NCBI RefSeq assembly: GCF_041956535.1
Contig: NW_027192191.1
Coordinates: 879,443 to 943,442, forward strand
Reading direction: 5' to 3'
From: Calcarisporiella thermophila CBS 279.70
Lineage: Eukaryota > Calcarisporiellomycota
Length of the DNA: 64,000 nucleotides
Shown: piece by piece, positions 1 to 13,657 of the stretch
How positions within the stretch are numbered: position 1 is the stretch's first letter
Layout: each line of letters opens with the position of its first letter
Translations under genes and position numbers: made by a program
Notes under the pieces: generated by a model
Told to the model about the DNA's origin: nothing
What the model saw: the letters and a program-made list of their open reading frames with translations, nothing else
The model's database searches: none

Positions 1-484
1 AATTTCAAACTTCGTCGAATCTCTGGGTGAAATAAATCTTAAAGTTCCAAACGAACGGTTAAAATACAGAGAAGATATTAGCACTCCCTTCACAGGCTGG
101 CCTCACCCCTCAAATATACTGAAGTGGAGTGCTGTGCCTCAGTAGATGAAATATTAAAATTGGCCATAGAAAGGAAAATTTCTCTTTGGATCCACCATGA
201 AAACTCATATCTTTCGCCAAAGGAGACTCTCGGTGTTTCACTTAATAGCTGTATTATTATTATAATTAAGTATTCCTCAAATTTATTTTGAGAATTTGTA
301 GATCATATCATAGAGGTATATGCGAGGTGTGAAGGGAAATATAATGCACAAAATAAAGTAAGATAATATATAACTCTATGAAAGAAAAAAATTGACATCT
401 CTAAGGAAGGCGAGGACAAAACGTGGTGGAAATAATAATGTATAATTAAATAAATAGTAGCGGCAAAAACAAAGTTCTATTTTT
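1..484. other. Intergenic, AT-rich left edge
   Basis: No open frame with coding character and no recognisable RNA or repeat. It includes the 3' flank of the ATPase gene that ends at 485 on the minus strand. Confidence 0.5.
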
Positions 485-3400
485 TTAACCCGCCTTCACA
501 GTGTAGGTCGTGGGGTGCATCTGGAGGTTGTCGATCTCCGGGTTGAAGCGGATGGGTCGGGTCTTGCGAATGATCCAGATACGGAAGGTGGTGTAGGCAA
601 TAAGAAGGAAGCCGAAGGCGATAGGGATGAGCCAGAACATGGGCGAGAGACGCCAGGAGGTGCCAAAAGGAATGTTAAAAGGGGGAATGTAAACGATTGC
701 CATCGCAAGCACAGCACCCCCCGCCAAACCAGCAAAGTTGTAAGGGTTGCTGAACATGAATTTGCCAAAAGGCAGGCGCAGACGTGCTTTGCATGCAAAC
801 ATGTTGAAGGCCTGCATGATCATGATGCTCAGATAGAGAATGGATTGTCCTTGTGCGAGAGCATCCTTCTGTTCCAAGTACGTGAGAACTCGACCCGAGG
901 CGGTTGTATAGTTAGGCGAATCATCCCGGAAATAACTACCCTCCAGAGCCATCTGACGACAGTCATAGGGAGAAATGCCGTGATAATTCAACACAACAAA
1001 GAAGGATAGCATGCTTGCAATGGTCTCCATGATACCCGCTTCAAGATAGGCCCATAAGAGTAGGTCACCGTCCACAAGCAATTCCGCGCCCGTGGAATCA
1101 ATGAGGTTCTCGCGCCAGAAATCAAGAGTGAACACACGTTTGACACGATGGGCCATCGTTGCGACGCGCCCTGGATGCACTGCTTCGCCGGTTTCTTCGT
1201 CAATGCGGGTAGGCAAGCGGCGAAGGGCAATCCGCCGAAGTCGCTCAATGGATCGGGAAGTAACAGGCTTACGGGGCTGTAATTTCATCAGACCGGACTT
1301 AGTTTCGGGTTTATCCCAGGCGAAGGAAAGAGCAAGGAATAGCTCAAAGCCAAGATCGATCACGAGAATAAGAATGGCCGAGATACCCAAAGGAATGGGA
1401 GCAACGACGTAGAGGAGCTGGGGTACTACCTCAGGGGTCGAGTGCGAGATAGTGTAGCGGATGGATTTCTTTAGGTTAGTGAAGATCAAACGGCCCTCTT
1501 CGATACCGTGGACGGTGGATGCAAAGTTGTCGTCCAGAAGGATCATGGCAGCAGCCTCCTTCGACACGTCACTGCCGGATTGATTCATAGCAATGCCGAG
1601 GTCGGCTTTCTTCAGAGCGGGGGAATCGTTCACACCATCACCTGTTACGCCGACGATATGTCCCATCGATTGGGCACGTTTAACGATCTCTAGCTTGTGG
1701 CGGGGCGAGGTACGCGCAAAAATGATCTCCGTCTTTGAGAAAATACGATCCCATTCTTGGTCGGTGAGCGCGTCGATCATTTCTCCGTGGATGACAATGG
1801 CATCATATTCATCCTCTCCCACATCGTCGACCTGACGCCCAGTACGTTTTGCAACCATTTCGCGTGTATCCGACAAGACCAAGTTAATTTTCCGACCGAT
1901 GGCCTCTGCAGTGAGAGGATGGTCTCCCGTCACCATCATGACTTTAATGCCAGCAGAGCGGCAGCGGCCAATAGCCTCACGAACGCCATGTTTGGGTGGA
2001 TCTTCAAGGGAGGTTAGCCCGACAAAGGTGAGGCCAGAGGTCGGGTAGTTCTTTTTCTCCTTGCTGAACTCAAAGTCGGAAGGATATTGCTCGCGTGGCA
2101 TCAATAATTGCGCAAACGCAAGGACACGATGTCCCTTGGATGCCATATACTCGTACGCGTTTTGGAATTGCTCGCGATGCCTATCGGTCAGTGGAACGAT
2201 CCCGTTGTCGAGGATGGTGTCGCAGAGGCGTAGCACGCGTTCAGGTGCACCCTTGATGAAGAGGGTGAGGTCGCCGGTGCTGTGGGGCATTTTGTGGATG
2301 GACATATGCCACTTGTTGTCAGAGTTGAAGGGAATTTCGAATACTTTGGGATACAGTTCTTGGGCCTTTTCAAACTCCGACAAGTTCTGGGCCGCGTACC
2401 GCAAAAGACCTGCCTCCGTAGCATCACCTAGGACCTCCCGTTGGTCGATGGGCACATCCGTTCGATCGAATTTAGCGCGAGTGCAAAGGCTAGAAATGTG
2501 CATGATCTCGCTGACGCCAGGCGTACCCGAAGTGGCCAATTCTTCTTCTTGGTTCAGAGATCGGTGAACAGTCATCATCCGAAGGCCGGTCCAAATGTTG
2601 GTCACGGTCATCTGGTTGCGAGTGAGCGTGCCAGTCTTGTCCGTGGCAAGAAGGGTGATGGCACCAAGGGTTTCTACCCCTTGCAGATCCTTGACGAGTA
2701 CGTTCCGCTGGGCCATGCGCTTGGCAGCAATGGTCAGCAGCATAGTGACGGTGGCTGGCAATCCTTGCGGCACCCAGGCCACGAGCACACCAATAGCAAA
2801 GTTGAGGGTAAGACCAATGTTGCCGTTATTGACTCTGAAACCGATTCCAAAGAAGATAGCAGCGGTAACGATGGCAATAGAGGCGATGATCTTGACGAAG
2901 TTGTCGATCTCTTGCGAAAGTGGGGACTTGCGCTTGTCTTCACCCGCCGTCAAACCAGCAATCTGCCCGAGAACAGTGCGGTCGCCTGTGCGCACCACAA
3001 TTCCGTATCCCTCCCCAGCAACGATCAAGGTCCCATTGAATAGCATATTAGTCGCTTCAAGCGGATTCTTGTGGGTATTCGTCACGGAGCGTTCTTGTGG
3101 CTCGGATTCACCGGTTAAGGAGGAATTATCCACCTTCATCTCGCTGCAGGAGAACAGGAAAACGTCGGCTGGAACTTTGTCGCCCATTCGCAAGAACACA
3201 ACGTCACCGAGCACAAGATTCGACGCGGGCATTTGTAGCAACTTTCCCTCACGAATGCATCGGCAAGTAGCGGGGATCATGTTAAGGAATGACTCAAGAA
3301 TTGCCGCCGATTTCTGCATCTGATAGAATTCGATGAAAGCATTCAGGAAAGCGACGACGATGAGGATGGCTCCGAGGTAAGTCTAAAACATAATCCAATA

Positions 3401-4030
3401 CAGCATTCAATATGGATGCAAGGAATCTAGAGCCAAACAATGTAAAATAAGGCTTACATTAGGGAAATTTCCTACCGGATCGATTCCATAAAGGATGTAT
3501 TCGATTACGCCGGCAACAATGAGAAGGAGATTGAAAAGAGTGGAGAGGCATTCAAGATACTTGACAATGGCATGTTTCTTCTTGGGAGGGGTCAACTGAT
3601 TAGGGCCATTTTCTTTCAGCAAACGGGTCGCATGATAAGGGTCCAAGCCACGAGATTCGGCAGGCTTTGTGGGATTGATTGAAGTAGAGTAGCGCTTGGC
3701 GCAATCCTCAGGCGAGAGCAGATGCTCATCGATGTTAACCTGCTCGATCTCCTTCTTGCCCTTCTTCTTGGATTTGTTGAACTTGGCTCTGATGGCAGCA
3801 TGCTCCTCAGGGGTGGATTGAGGCAAGCCTCGCGGGTCAGAGCGCGTCAAAGTGCGAGAGCGATCTGGGAGAGTCGGCTGGGAGAAGGTGATTTTGCCTT
3901 GTCCATCAGCCGCCATGATGGACGCCGATGGAACCGCCGTGGAGGTATTAGACCCCTCGGTGTCCAGCGTGGAGGACTGCTCCATCAGGATATTCATTTC
4001 CACCTTGTCCTCCGCCCCAGCTGTTTGCAT
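485..4030 (-). CDS. P-type ATPase, type IIC (Na+/K+-ATPase alpha-like)
   Basis: Predicted alpha-type cation pump of the plasma membrane, 1,156 aa from two exons (4030..3458 and 3382..485), joined by an intron that begins gtaagc and ends tttag. Visible motifs: a long N-terminal extension rich in Ser/Thr and Lys (residues 1-110), the actuator TGES (about 281), the phosphorylation site DKTGT (D about 439), the hinge GDGVNDSPALKKAD, and paired hydrophobic segments M1-M2, M3-M4 and M5-M10. The M5 segment STPEVVPQLLYV and the VETLGAITLLATDKTGT stretch follow the Na,K/H,K-ATPase pattern. Two cation-site positions differ from animal pumps: M4 reads VPQGLP instead of VPEGLL, and M6 reads DLGFE instead of DLGTD. 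Transported ions therefore cannot be assumed. The ATG at 4030 is preceded by ctagt, so a 5' UTR intron is possible. No beta-subunit gene is seen nearby. Confidence 0.93.
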
Positions 4031-4900
4031 ACTAGAATGATGAGAAGAATAGGAAATCAAAGAGAGGGATGGGAAAAGGTATTAATAGAGCGCGCAAGGC
4101 CCAAAATTCATTTATTTACTAACCCCTTCAGTTTCGATAGCATAATAGGGCTTATTCCAACCCAGAGACAGGCTTCACCACCCAAGGATTTTGCGGGCTG
4201 AGTATTAATAACCGGTGCAAGGTGACCGGGATAAAGGGCATCGGAAATTGCTTCGCAATGTGGTTGCACAGTGGGCGGACATCCCTTATGGATACTAAGG
4301 ACCGCTATTGTTCGCCGGGGTGCTACTCCAATCTGGCGCCGGCAAAACTTGCGCTTTGTCGAACCTTGGGCCCTCGTGGTGGCAGTAGGAATGCCAGCAT
4401 TCCTTATGCGGGGGCCTCTGTGCCCGCTGGCTTGACTTGATTACTGAACGATGGCAACCTTCTTAGTTGCAAGGCCAATGACGCCCTGAGGCTAGTCTTC
4501 ACTGAGTTCACGCCTCGACTTTGGCTCTGAAGGGTTGCGCGAGCTGATGCAAACGCTCACGGAAAATTCTGCCAGCGTGTGACTGAGCAACCCCGCGAAT
4601 GGCTTGCCTTCTCCAGAGCCAAAGTGCTTGGAGAAATGTTCTGGAAGTTCCGCCTGACTTCCTGGAATAGACGCATCCTTATTATCGGGAACCCTCCCAT
4701 GATTAGCTGTTCTCGCGCAGACCCGGTCACACTGATTGCGATGGAATGGGGAAACTTTAACTTAGAGTGGGAGCTGCTAGGGATATGTCAACGGTTTGTG
4801 CACTCATCCTTTAATATCACTTAATATCTCCGAGGGTATTTTGTGAAATACATGTACAGTTTATTGGGATATCCTCGGCCCATAAGGGCTTATATATAAA
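4031..4900. other. Intergenic, ATPase promoter side and HEM14 3' side
   Basis: About 870 nt between the ATPase start and the HEM14 stop. Short frames are present but have no coding character I recognise. The segment just upstream of 4030 on the minus strand has splice-like signals that may mark a leader intron. Confidence 0.4.
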
Positions 4901-6583
4901 TTATTTGGCGCCCACTGCAAAACGCTCCAGGCTCTGATCTTCCAATACATTGAGTCCGGTCACCACGAATGAGGGCTGAGAAGCAAGCGCCCCAAATTTA
5001 CACAAGTCTTCCACGAGGGTCCATGAAGCAAGCACACAATCCTTTATGCCAATGCCGTTATAACTGCTGCCCGTAACGGAGAGGCGGTGTCCGGTGGTAC
5101 TTTGCATGGCACGATGAAGCTCTTGCATCCGTCCAATATGGCCTACCTGATATTGCGGGATGCATCCCTGCTGCATTCCAACCGCAGATAGCACAGGAGG
5201 AGCCTGGATTCCAAGAGTCTGCTTAACAGTATCTGTTGCAAGCTCCAGCAGCTGCTGTTTAGTTATTGTGGAGGGATCCTGTCCTGGGAATGCATGTGGT
5301 AAACGAGCGCCGCCAATCATAACTGTGAGTTTGGTAATGGGTCGCTCGTCTTGTTCGGGGAGGGCGCGAGAGTCGAATATAATTCCAAGCACTCCTTTGC
5401 TTTCTTGGATGAACAACTCTGGAACTAGGAATCCAAATCCGTCTGGGACCTCACCGGATGAATAAGCAAGATTGACTACCCCAACATTGACTGACGGGTT
5501 ATGAGTTAAATGCGGAAGGGGAGTGGTTCCAGTTAACAGTTGGTGAAGCGCCGGGGAAGGGAGGGCGCTGATAACATGGTCGGCCTCTAGTTCGTTTGAC
5601 GAAAGCATCAGCTAATCGAATAGGCGAAGCTTATTAGAGACTAGGGAATCAAAAGCTAAAAATCTTGAATACATACTCGGACCCGGTCGTTCTCGAACAT
5701 TAGCTGCAATACATGCTGATTTGTTTCCATCTTCACGTTTGGCATCTGTGAGAGTGCCTTCACCAGTGCTTGCGGGAGCGATTCAACTCCATTCTTAAAG
5801 CTAAACATGCTCACTTTATCCATGTGCTCATAGAGGTCAAAGTTCTCTCTCCTGGCTCTCCACTTAATCCCCTTCTCTCGATAGGTCTCCAACCCTCCGC
5901 GGATCATTCCTAGAAGAACGGACCCGTACACTTTTTCCGCATCCCATAGATAGGGCATAGTTGCTCTCACACTTAGTTCACGCGCATCGCCGGCATAAAT
6001 TCCATGCATGACCGCCGATATTAGGTTAGATGCAATGTTGTCGTTAAACCGGCGAGAAACAAAGTCGTAGACACTTTCATCCTCCACATCATCAGATATC
6101 CGGCTCACGAATGGCTCTCGGAGGGCGCCAGTTATAAGACCCTTTAGGGCGGGAGAGCGATCGAAGAGAAGCGAGAGAGGAGAGGTGGGTAATTGATTGA
6201 GTCTACCTGAGTGGTATATAAAGCGATTTTTTGCTGCCGGTTGAGTTTTTGGAACTGTAATCAGCTCAGGTAACAGATTGAGTCGGCTAATCTATCAACT
6301 CAAGAGCAATTGAGTAAAAAAAGATTTAAGATCATTATTAAGTAATATTTACAGTATCAATAAGAACATAACCACCCGCTCCGTTACATCTGAGGGTGTG
6401 AGGCCCCCGTTCAAACAAGACCCCCTGGTCACCCTCTCGACTTGACCGAATCCAACCACCCCATCTCTCTGAACTCTCCAATAATGTAATTTTGATTTTT
6501 GGTAGAGCATTGGCCAGAAAATAAGCCGCGCTAAGACCTGAGATGCCACCCCCCAATATTACGACGCGGCTTGGAGCACTCAT
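4901..6583 (-). CDS. HEM14: Protoporphyrinogen oxidase (heme synthesis)
   Basis: Oxidises protoporphyrinogen IX to protoporphyrin IX, the penultimate heme step, normally at the mitochondrial inner membrane. Three exons (6583..6353, 6291..5677, 5611..4901) give 518 aa, the usual family length, and all junctions keep frame. The FAD dinucleotide fold is at the N-terminus (VVILGGGISGLSAAYFL), followed by ERGPHTLR, the AAKNRF.Y segment, the GIYAGDARELSVRA block, the EADHVISALPSPAL block and the C-terminal NGIGIKDCVLASW FAD-binding signature. No obvious cleavable mitochondrial presequence precedes the FAD fold, as is common for this enzyme. It is head-to-head with the TFIIIC gene 334 nt away. Presence of this oxygen-dependent enzyme argues for an aerobic organism. 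Confidence 0.95.
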
Positions 6584-6917
6584 ATTTTGATACCAAGCAA
6601 AACACAGGAAATGAAAATTAAAATAGAACGTCGAATCAAGAAAACAAAATTGTGTCCTGTCTAAGTGCTATATTCAACTCGCAATATACTTTCCCGCATC
6701 GGAACGACAATGACTCATTCGAGGCAAGTGAGTAACATACCGGAAGAGAGTGCGCGGCGCAGTTGAATGCCCTGTCCGAGAAGCAGTCCTGAAGTGACTT
6801 TATTTTATTTCGCACTTTTATTTCGCACAATTTTTCATATTCCCCAGATTTATTGTTATAAACATTTTTTTTTTTGTCCACTCTCCCTGCTTTTGCATTC
6901 GCGACGATCTTCCTTGT
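6584..6917. promoter_or_regulatory. Shared divergent promoter, HEM14 / TFIIIC
   Basis: 334 nt between two divergent start codons, so it must carry both promoters. It is AT-rich with a poly-T run near 6866. No clear TATA box with correct spacing was seen for either side. Confidence 0.5.
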
Positions 6918-9900
6918 ATGGAGTACGTTATTTCTAGAGTTCAGGAGGAAATCGCGCTTGATGGTGCAGAAGGTATGTTATCCTCAAGATTCGATTGCAT
7001 CGACTTGATCACTTGAGGGAGTATTTAATCGTATCAACTATTATATCCTTCATTTTAGGTTGTGATCTGCCGCGCATGTGGTCGTTTGCGGAGCAAGCAG
7101 TGAGAAAGCGTGTTGAGGAACTGGGAGAGAACATTGCCCCAGTAATAGATAATGCCTACAAATCTTACTTATGGAGAGTTATTGTCAACTCGAATTGGGC
7201 CACGTTCTTTGAGAATTTAGAACAGAATGTGACAACAGAAGCGGATGTAACACCTAGTGGGAAAAAAACCTCTAAAGTGGTCGCAGTATGTAGTGCCATG
7301 CATAGTTTCCTTTAACTGCTGGACTTATTTTTCATTGCTTTATTAGAAAAAATTGAATTATCGTCCACTTAAGATAAGCTCAGACACCCCGTACGTCCAG
7401 ATTGCCGAAAAATATGGAGACCAGCTACGAATTGTTGTTAGCCAGAAATATCGGGATGCTGTTGTGCTGACGGTTCGTATAGCATAGACGCGTTTTTCTT
7501 TTACTTGCAAATTGAGCTTGAATTGAATTTTTGTGTATTTTACTCCAAACGCAGGCCGATCAAACCTTGTCTGAGGCATGCAGAATCATTTTAGATCGCA
7601 TCGCCAAAGCGAGGTCGACCGGTGCTAGTCAGATTGATATTTCCAGAGACCTTGACTTGGATTCGCGCTCCGTTTTTCACTATATCAAGGAGCTTTTAAA
7701 TCAAAAACTCATGTAAGTTCCATGATACATATACAAAAAGCTCCTTTTTTTATTTTTTAATATTTTTATGAATAGTATTAAGTTTCCGATAATATCGATG
7801 GGAAAGTATACTCAGTTGTGTGTGCATGTTCGCTTCTGTGAGCAAAATAAAGGTTATCAAACCTCGAAAATGGGTGGGGTACCTGCAATACTAGGGAGCA
7901 GCAGTGCACAAGGCGAGACTCCAATATTTGTGGAAGAAGACAGCAATCAATTCTACTCGGACGGAATTCGTCAAAAAATATCGGATCTCTTAGACGCTGC
8001 GGCAAACAAGGTGATGGTAGTGGAAGATTTGATCAAGGGCATGGTAAGCAGATAGTATGAAAAGCGAAATAGCATTGTTCTAACTACTTGGGATGGGCTC
8101 ATCCTCTACCAGAATTACGATGTGTCTACCCAAAATGCACGAAGGATATTTAACCGCCAGATCCAGTTCCTTGCCCGTAAAGGTTACATTGAAAGGCTTA
8201 ACGTTCTAAGAAAGGACAATAAAAAGGGTTCAGACCGGTGTATCCGTTTACTAAAACCATATGGCACTTCGTCCACAAGAGCAGATGTCCCCTCGGAAAC
8301 GGCGATGCTGACCAGTATACCCAACGACCCTGCGGAGCGAAGTGAGGAATTTCTAATTGATTTGCCGTTAACAAGTCAAATCTACAGACTTATACAAATC
8401 TCCGGCGAGCACGGAGTCTCGAGCGTGGAATTGCGCCAAAAGCTTAGCAAGGTTAGCATAAAAGCTTTACAAGCGCGAATAGACCGGCTTATGAAGGCAG
8501 TCCCAGAGGAGCTGAAGGAATTAGAGGTGGAGCGCCGCTCTGAGTTTCACGGCAAGCAACGACAGTTTCGTTATTTTGTGCAGAGCGCATTACAAGCACA
8601 GCCTGCCATGGAGAGTTCAGGAGGAGGCATAGAAGCATCGGTAGGAAGTTCGAAGCAGGCATTCGATGTCATCATTAAGAATACGAAGATGAATAGATCT
8701 TTGAAACGCAAATCTCCTCCGTCATCAACGGCTTCCCGTCGAAAAAATGCAACTACCACTCCCAAAAGGTTGCCAGTCTCAAGAATGTCGTCAAAATCGG
8801 CGGCAGCAGAAGACGCTGAGAGACCAGGCACAACTCCCTCGAAACATGGCGTCGCCCAAAGCGACACCTCCATCGGGTCGGGATCCACTACTGCTTCAAT
8901 CAGTAGAATTGAAATTACCACTCCTAAATCTACACGGGCTCCTCTTCTAGTCAGCGAGACTCCAGTTTCCAGCCACTCTACTCCCAGCGCGACTCCTGTC
9001 CACACTCCGATGACCGGTGTTACTTCTGAGCAGCGCAGGCAAGCGCTTCTAAGCCTCCTTGAAACACACAGAATTTTGGAGCTAAACACTCGTTCCATCT
9101 CCACTTACGACGAAGAGTTTGCAAGGCTCTATGGCGGTACGCCGTTTAAGACCGACAGAAAGACACTGACTCGTCTTGCCGACGCTATGGAAGAGAAAGG
9201 AATGCTGCAAAAGTTTATTGTCAGCTTCCCGATTCTAAATGGTACACATAAGGCAGCGACGTTTCTTATGCATTCCGAGGCCAGTCAGTCCGACGAAGAT
9301 ATAAAGCAATACGTCGCTCAAGTACGGACACGATACCTCTACAACATGCTTGGGGGATCCACCACGAAGCAAATTAAAATTCGCGAGGTGGATATGGAGG
9401 TCGAGCGGATTGGTGATATAAGGAAGCGGTTGGCTCCAGATACGGAAGATCCCGAGGCGACACCTATGCCACAGAGGACCGAATCTGAAATCGCTGAACA
9501 TGTTGAAGAACACTGGATCACAATAGCACAGGGCTATGGGTTCATAGAGCCTCGAATGTTGCGAGCCAAATGGATCCATCTTTGGCTGCTGCAATTGGTA
9601 GACCCTGAGTCGAAGCTGGACTCTCGGGTGGACACGGAAACTCGAACCATCCCTGCTAGTGCTCTGATGGAGAGCATGCCGCTCGAACTCTACCTGAAAG
9701 CAATTGGACAGCGATCGCGCAACACACTTCTCGATAATTATATTAAAGCAAGCCAGCCGATTCATATCAAGCTCTCAGAGCTTCCGGAGCCATTGCGCGG
9801 TAGTCTTCTGCGCGGAGAACAACGCAAAATGCGTGTCCGCTTGAGACGCAGCTTAAACATTCTAATGGCACTTGATCTAGTTAGGCCGCATAAGCTCAAA

Positions 9901-12900
9901 CACGAAGACCCCTTTACTGAACAGTTTCAACAAGATCTAGAGGAACGTGCCGCCCATTCCGAGAGCAGCCTCTTTCCCGCTTATTTGGTGACATGCTCAG
10001 CTCGTATGCACAACTTTGCCGAAAACGATAAAGAGCCGCTTGGTATTTATGAAGTTGAGACGGTAGCTCAGGGTGAACGCTACTGGAAAGACTTGCAATA
10101 TCTATGCACAAAACAAGCGAGTGCTGAGGAAAACTTGGAAGACCAATACGAAGCCGAGAATGAGGATGAGGAGCCACGCGCTATCGGCTTTCAGGGAACA
10201 GAAAACATGCAACGCGAGCTTTTCAACTACCTCACCAAGTTCATCTGCCGTAACCGAGAATGGAGGGTTGACTATCACTACAGTCTAGAGCAGCGGATGG
10301 TCTTAGAGCAACACGCAAGTCGCCGTGCTGGCTTGCTGCTCACCCCTGACGAGAATCAGATCCGTCGACTTGCCAATGAGCTTTCACTCCCGTCGGAGGC
10401 CGTGCAAGACTTTTTCAACAAAAAAATCATGAAGGTAAAAATTGCCACCTATTATCAGCGCATGAAGGAGCAGAGAACGAGGCAATCGAGGACACCGAGA
10501 ACTCGGAGATCGAACAGCACGAGTATTGACGGGCAGCAACCCCAACCACCTCAAGTCAGCGATGGCATCTCTGATAAGTTGACACGGAAGTTTGCGGAGC
10601 TGCGCAAGTTCCGGGGTCAAAAGGAACCCAAATCGAGTGTTCGTTTGCATAAACGACTGGGCCGGAAAAGACGCAATAAGAAGGCTGATAGGGAACAAGA
10701 AGGAAGTACACAGACGGGTATGCTTCTATTCGTATGAATTGACAAGGAAATTTCTTTGTCTTTAATTCTATTCCTATTTTTGTATTACTCCCATAGACGA
10801 GAATTTGGAAGAATATACACGCACACGTCACCGTTGGACGCCTGAAGCCGATGAAATAATGCTTCTTGCGGTTGCCATTAATCGACATCGCAGTAGAAGC
10901 ACTGGAAAATATTTCTGGCGCCCTGTCACGCAGCTCTTCCCCAATCTCAGTCCAGAACAGTGCAAGCGACGCAGTGATGTTCTTTTCAAGGATCATATGA
11001 AACAGGCACGCCTTAATGTTTTGATTCAACGCTGGGATGATATTTATCGAAAGGGTATTCAATGCGGTGACATTGTGGATCCCCACCCTTCGGACCCAAA
11101 TGACTATGACATGAAATCTTTTTATGATTACTTTGCACAACGACTCAGAGAGGAGAGGTATTTATCCGTTTTGGGATTCTCCACTTTGATAAATTTTCTT
11201 CCTGATACATATCTGATTCACTTATTGCTGACAATAAACCCACAGTGAGACTGGTCCCCCCAACACCCCACTTCCCCGAGATCCAGCGCTGGTTGAACAG
11301 TTATTTGATATATCAACATCCGCCGATTCTCACTCTGCTTCGCGCATCGATGATTTATATAGCAGTAGAACATCTTTAAAGATGGGATTGCTTGTATCAC
11401 ATGGGCTCCCGTTGGTCTTGTTTTCTAACGACTCCACCATTTCCGATATGACATACCAATCATGCGAGCAAGTTGATGACGAGAAGCTTTACCTATTGAA
11501 AGTGTTGATTAAGGTACCCTGTCATTATTTCATATAGACTAATTGTTTACTAATGGAGTTTCTTTTTTTTTCTCTCCTTGTGATAGATGATATTAATGAC
11601 ACCTAAAACTAGCTACAATTCCAAGGTGGCGTTTACCGTCCTTAATTATTTCCACCAAGAATTGATTAGTCGCGTGCTCGATCTTGAGAAAAAGCATGGC
11701 ACTATGACCAAGATCAAACCGGGTAGAGACCGGCGTCTTCCTGGGCGTGGGGTATCCTTTACTGAAAAGTAAAACCCACCTACAGCTGTATGGATACATT
11801 AGAAGTGTACTGACTCACCTGCATCTATATATAAGGTTCTTCCATACACTTGTTGGTGATCTGCCTATGGGAATTTTTGCTCAAGCCACGACTTTTCACC
11901 AACAACAGCTTAACAATCAGATGGAGATTCCAAGTAATCTATCGAATAGTGGTGCCATGGCATGCTTTCTCAACAAACTCGCCCACGGCTCGGTAAATTA
12001 AACCTCTTTTTTATCCAGGGTGGATGCGATTACACAGATTTCTTATATTTTTAATGTATGTTTAGCTCACTCTGGACGCGAAAAATTTGCACTTTGCGCC
12101 ACTTGATCAACTACATTCCCGCAAAGGTAAAATTATTAATGGCTTTAGACGATACACATCATCAATTTATATCATATTTACATTTGATCAGTTGCGAATG
12201 AATTCACGTTTGACGTGGTAGTAACGCCAATCAAGCATATTGAGAATGAGCAAACACCAAAAGAAGAAAAGCAACCAGCTACAACAGAAAAATCGTCCTT
12301 TTCATTGTCAAAACTCTTTTCCTTTTCTCTGTTTCCCGCCCGTAAGCGCAAGAATCTCCCAGAATCAAGTGATTCTTCAAGCCAAGGTAACCCTAGCAAG
12401 CGCCCACGGCGTTCCCCGTCCATACCCGAAGATACAGATGGCAAGCCAGACGACGTCGAGATGATTGGCGTACAATACGATTCTGAGGAGGAAAAGCACG
12501 AACTCCTTTCACTGTATCGGGTGATTAGAGATGCGGGTGAGAAGGGCTTGAGCCTAATTGATATTAAGGTAAAAATATTTCTCTCTTTTCCCATTGAAGT
12601 CACCCCATCCGCCTCTAAACCAATCTAATTTCTAATTCCATAGAATAAACTACAAGAAACTTCTAGTAGCATCTCGGATCAAACCATTCTTAAACACATC
12701 AAGTCGCTCACCTCAGTCGAGAATCCACCCATTGCTCGTGTTGGCATTAATACTATAAGATTTGTTGATCAACAATATACTACCGCATGGATGGTCAAGT
12801 TACGCGAAGCGGAAGAAATAAGTGGTGGCAACCAACCCTTCTTGGAAGAAAGTCCCACCCAGCCTAATATCACCCCACTTTTAACACAAGGACGAGAGAA

Positions 12901-13388
12901 AAACATGTCGATACCACGGATGTGGATTGATATCCGCGGAAAAGTGATAGAAACCGTGTTAATAGCTTGTATTGAGGTGGTTTTGGACTTGATAGTAAGA
13001 AAACCGGGAATCTATGAGGTGACTATCAATTCTCCCACGGATTAACATGTCATTGCTGATTTTATCTTAATTTTATGTAATAGTCTAACATCCAGCGACT
13101 CCTGGACGTTGTTCTGACCCGAGGCGAACTAAAGGACATTCTCGACCACTTGATCCAAAAAGGTGCTGTGCGCACCCAAACCATTAAAAAGCCCTCTGTC
13201 GTTTCGTTGTTTTCCCAGGATCACTTCTTTGAGGAGCATGGTATATGCAACCCCTTCTTTTGAAGATGGGCTTTATTGATTCGATACTAACCCATTTCTT
13301 TGTTTTTACAGATTCTCCTTTAATTGATAAGGATCTGATTACCTGCTACTGGGCCAACCCCGATTATTATACAAAATATCTGCCGTAA
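6918..13388 (+). CDS. TFC3: TFIIIC largest subunit, B-box-binding (Tfc3/GTF3C1-like)
   Basis: RNA polymerase III factor that binds the B box of tRNA genes. Fifteen exons can be traced: 6918..6972, 7059..7285, 7347..7472, 7555..7712, 7776..8043, 8113..10717, 10797..11157, 11246..11513, 11587..11768, 11836..11992, 12066..12126, 12192..12568, 12644..13018, 13084..13240, 13312..13388. They sum to 5,454 nt, or 1,817 aa, with matching phases. The N-terminus (EEIALDGAEGCDL) resembles animal GTF3C1. A winged helix of the B-block type follows at about residues 140-195 (SEACRIILDRIAKARS), with further winged-helix-like segments in the large sixth exon. A SANT-like segment (RHRWTPEADEIMLLAVAIN) lies near residue 1155, and the LPGRGVSFTEKF motif follows further on. 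Low-complexity Ser/Thr/Lys linkers separate the folded parts. The start is the first ATG of the frame and fits the family N-terminus. Product assignment is firm; individual small exons are inferred. Confidence 0.88.
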
Positions 13389-13657
13389 TTATTTATTAAA
13401 CTCTGCAAGTTAGATTTAGCGGTTATCGTTACTAAACTAGTCTGTGTATATTTTTTCTTTGCTCTAACCCGCCTTTTTGCCTCTAGTTAATTAATCTTAT
13501 AGCTTCTCACCTCTCTATACTTTTTTTTGCATTACACAGAATTTTCCAATAATAAATGCAAATTGCCCTGGAAGAAATTGTACTTCGAGGCTTAGATCCT
13601 AATTGGGAATAATGGAGAGAAGAATGAGCTTTCATCTTCCAGTAGATATCTAAAAAT

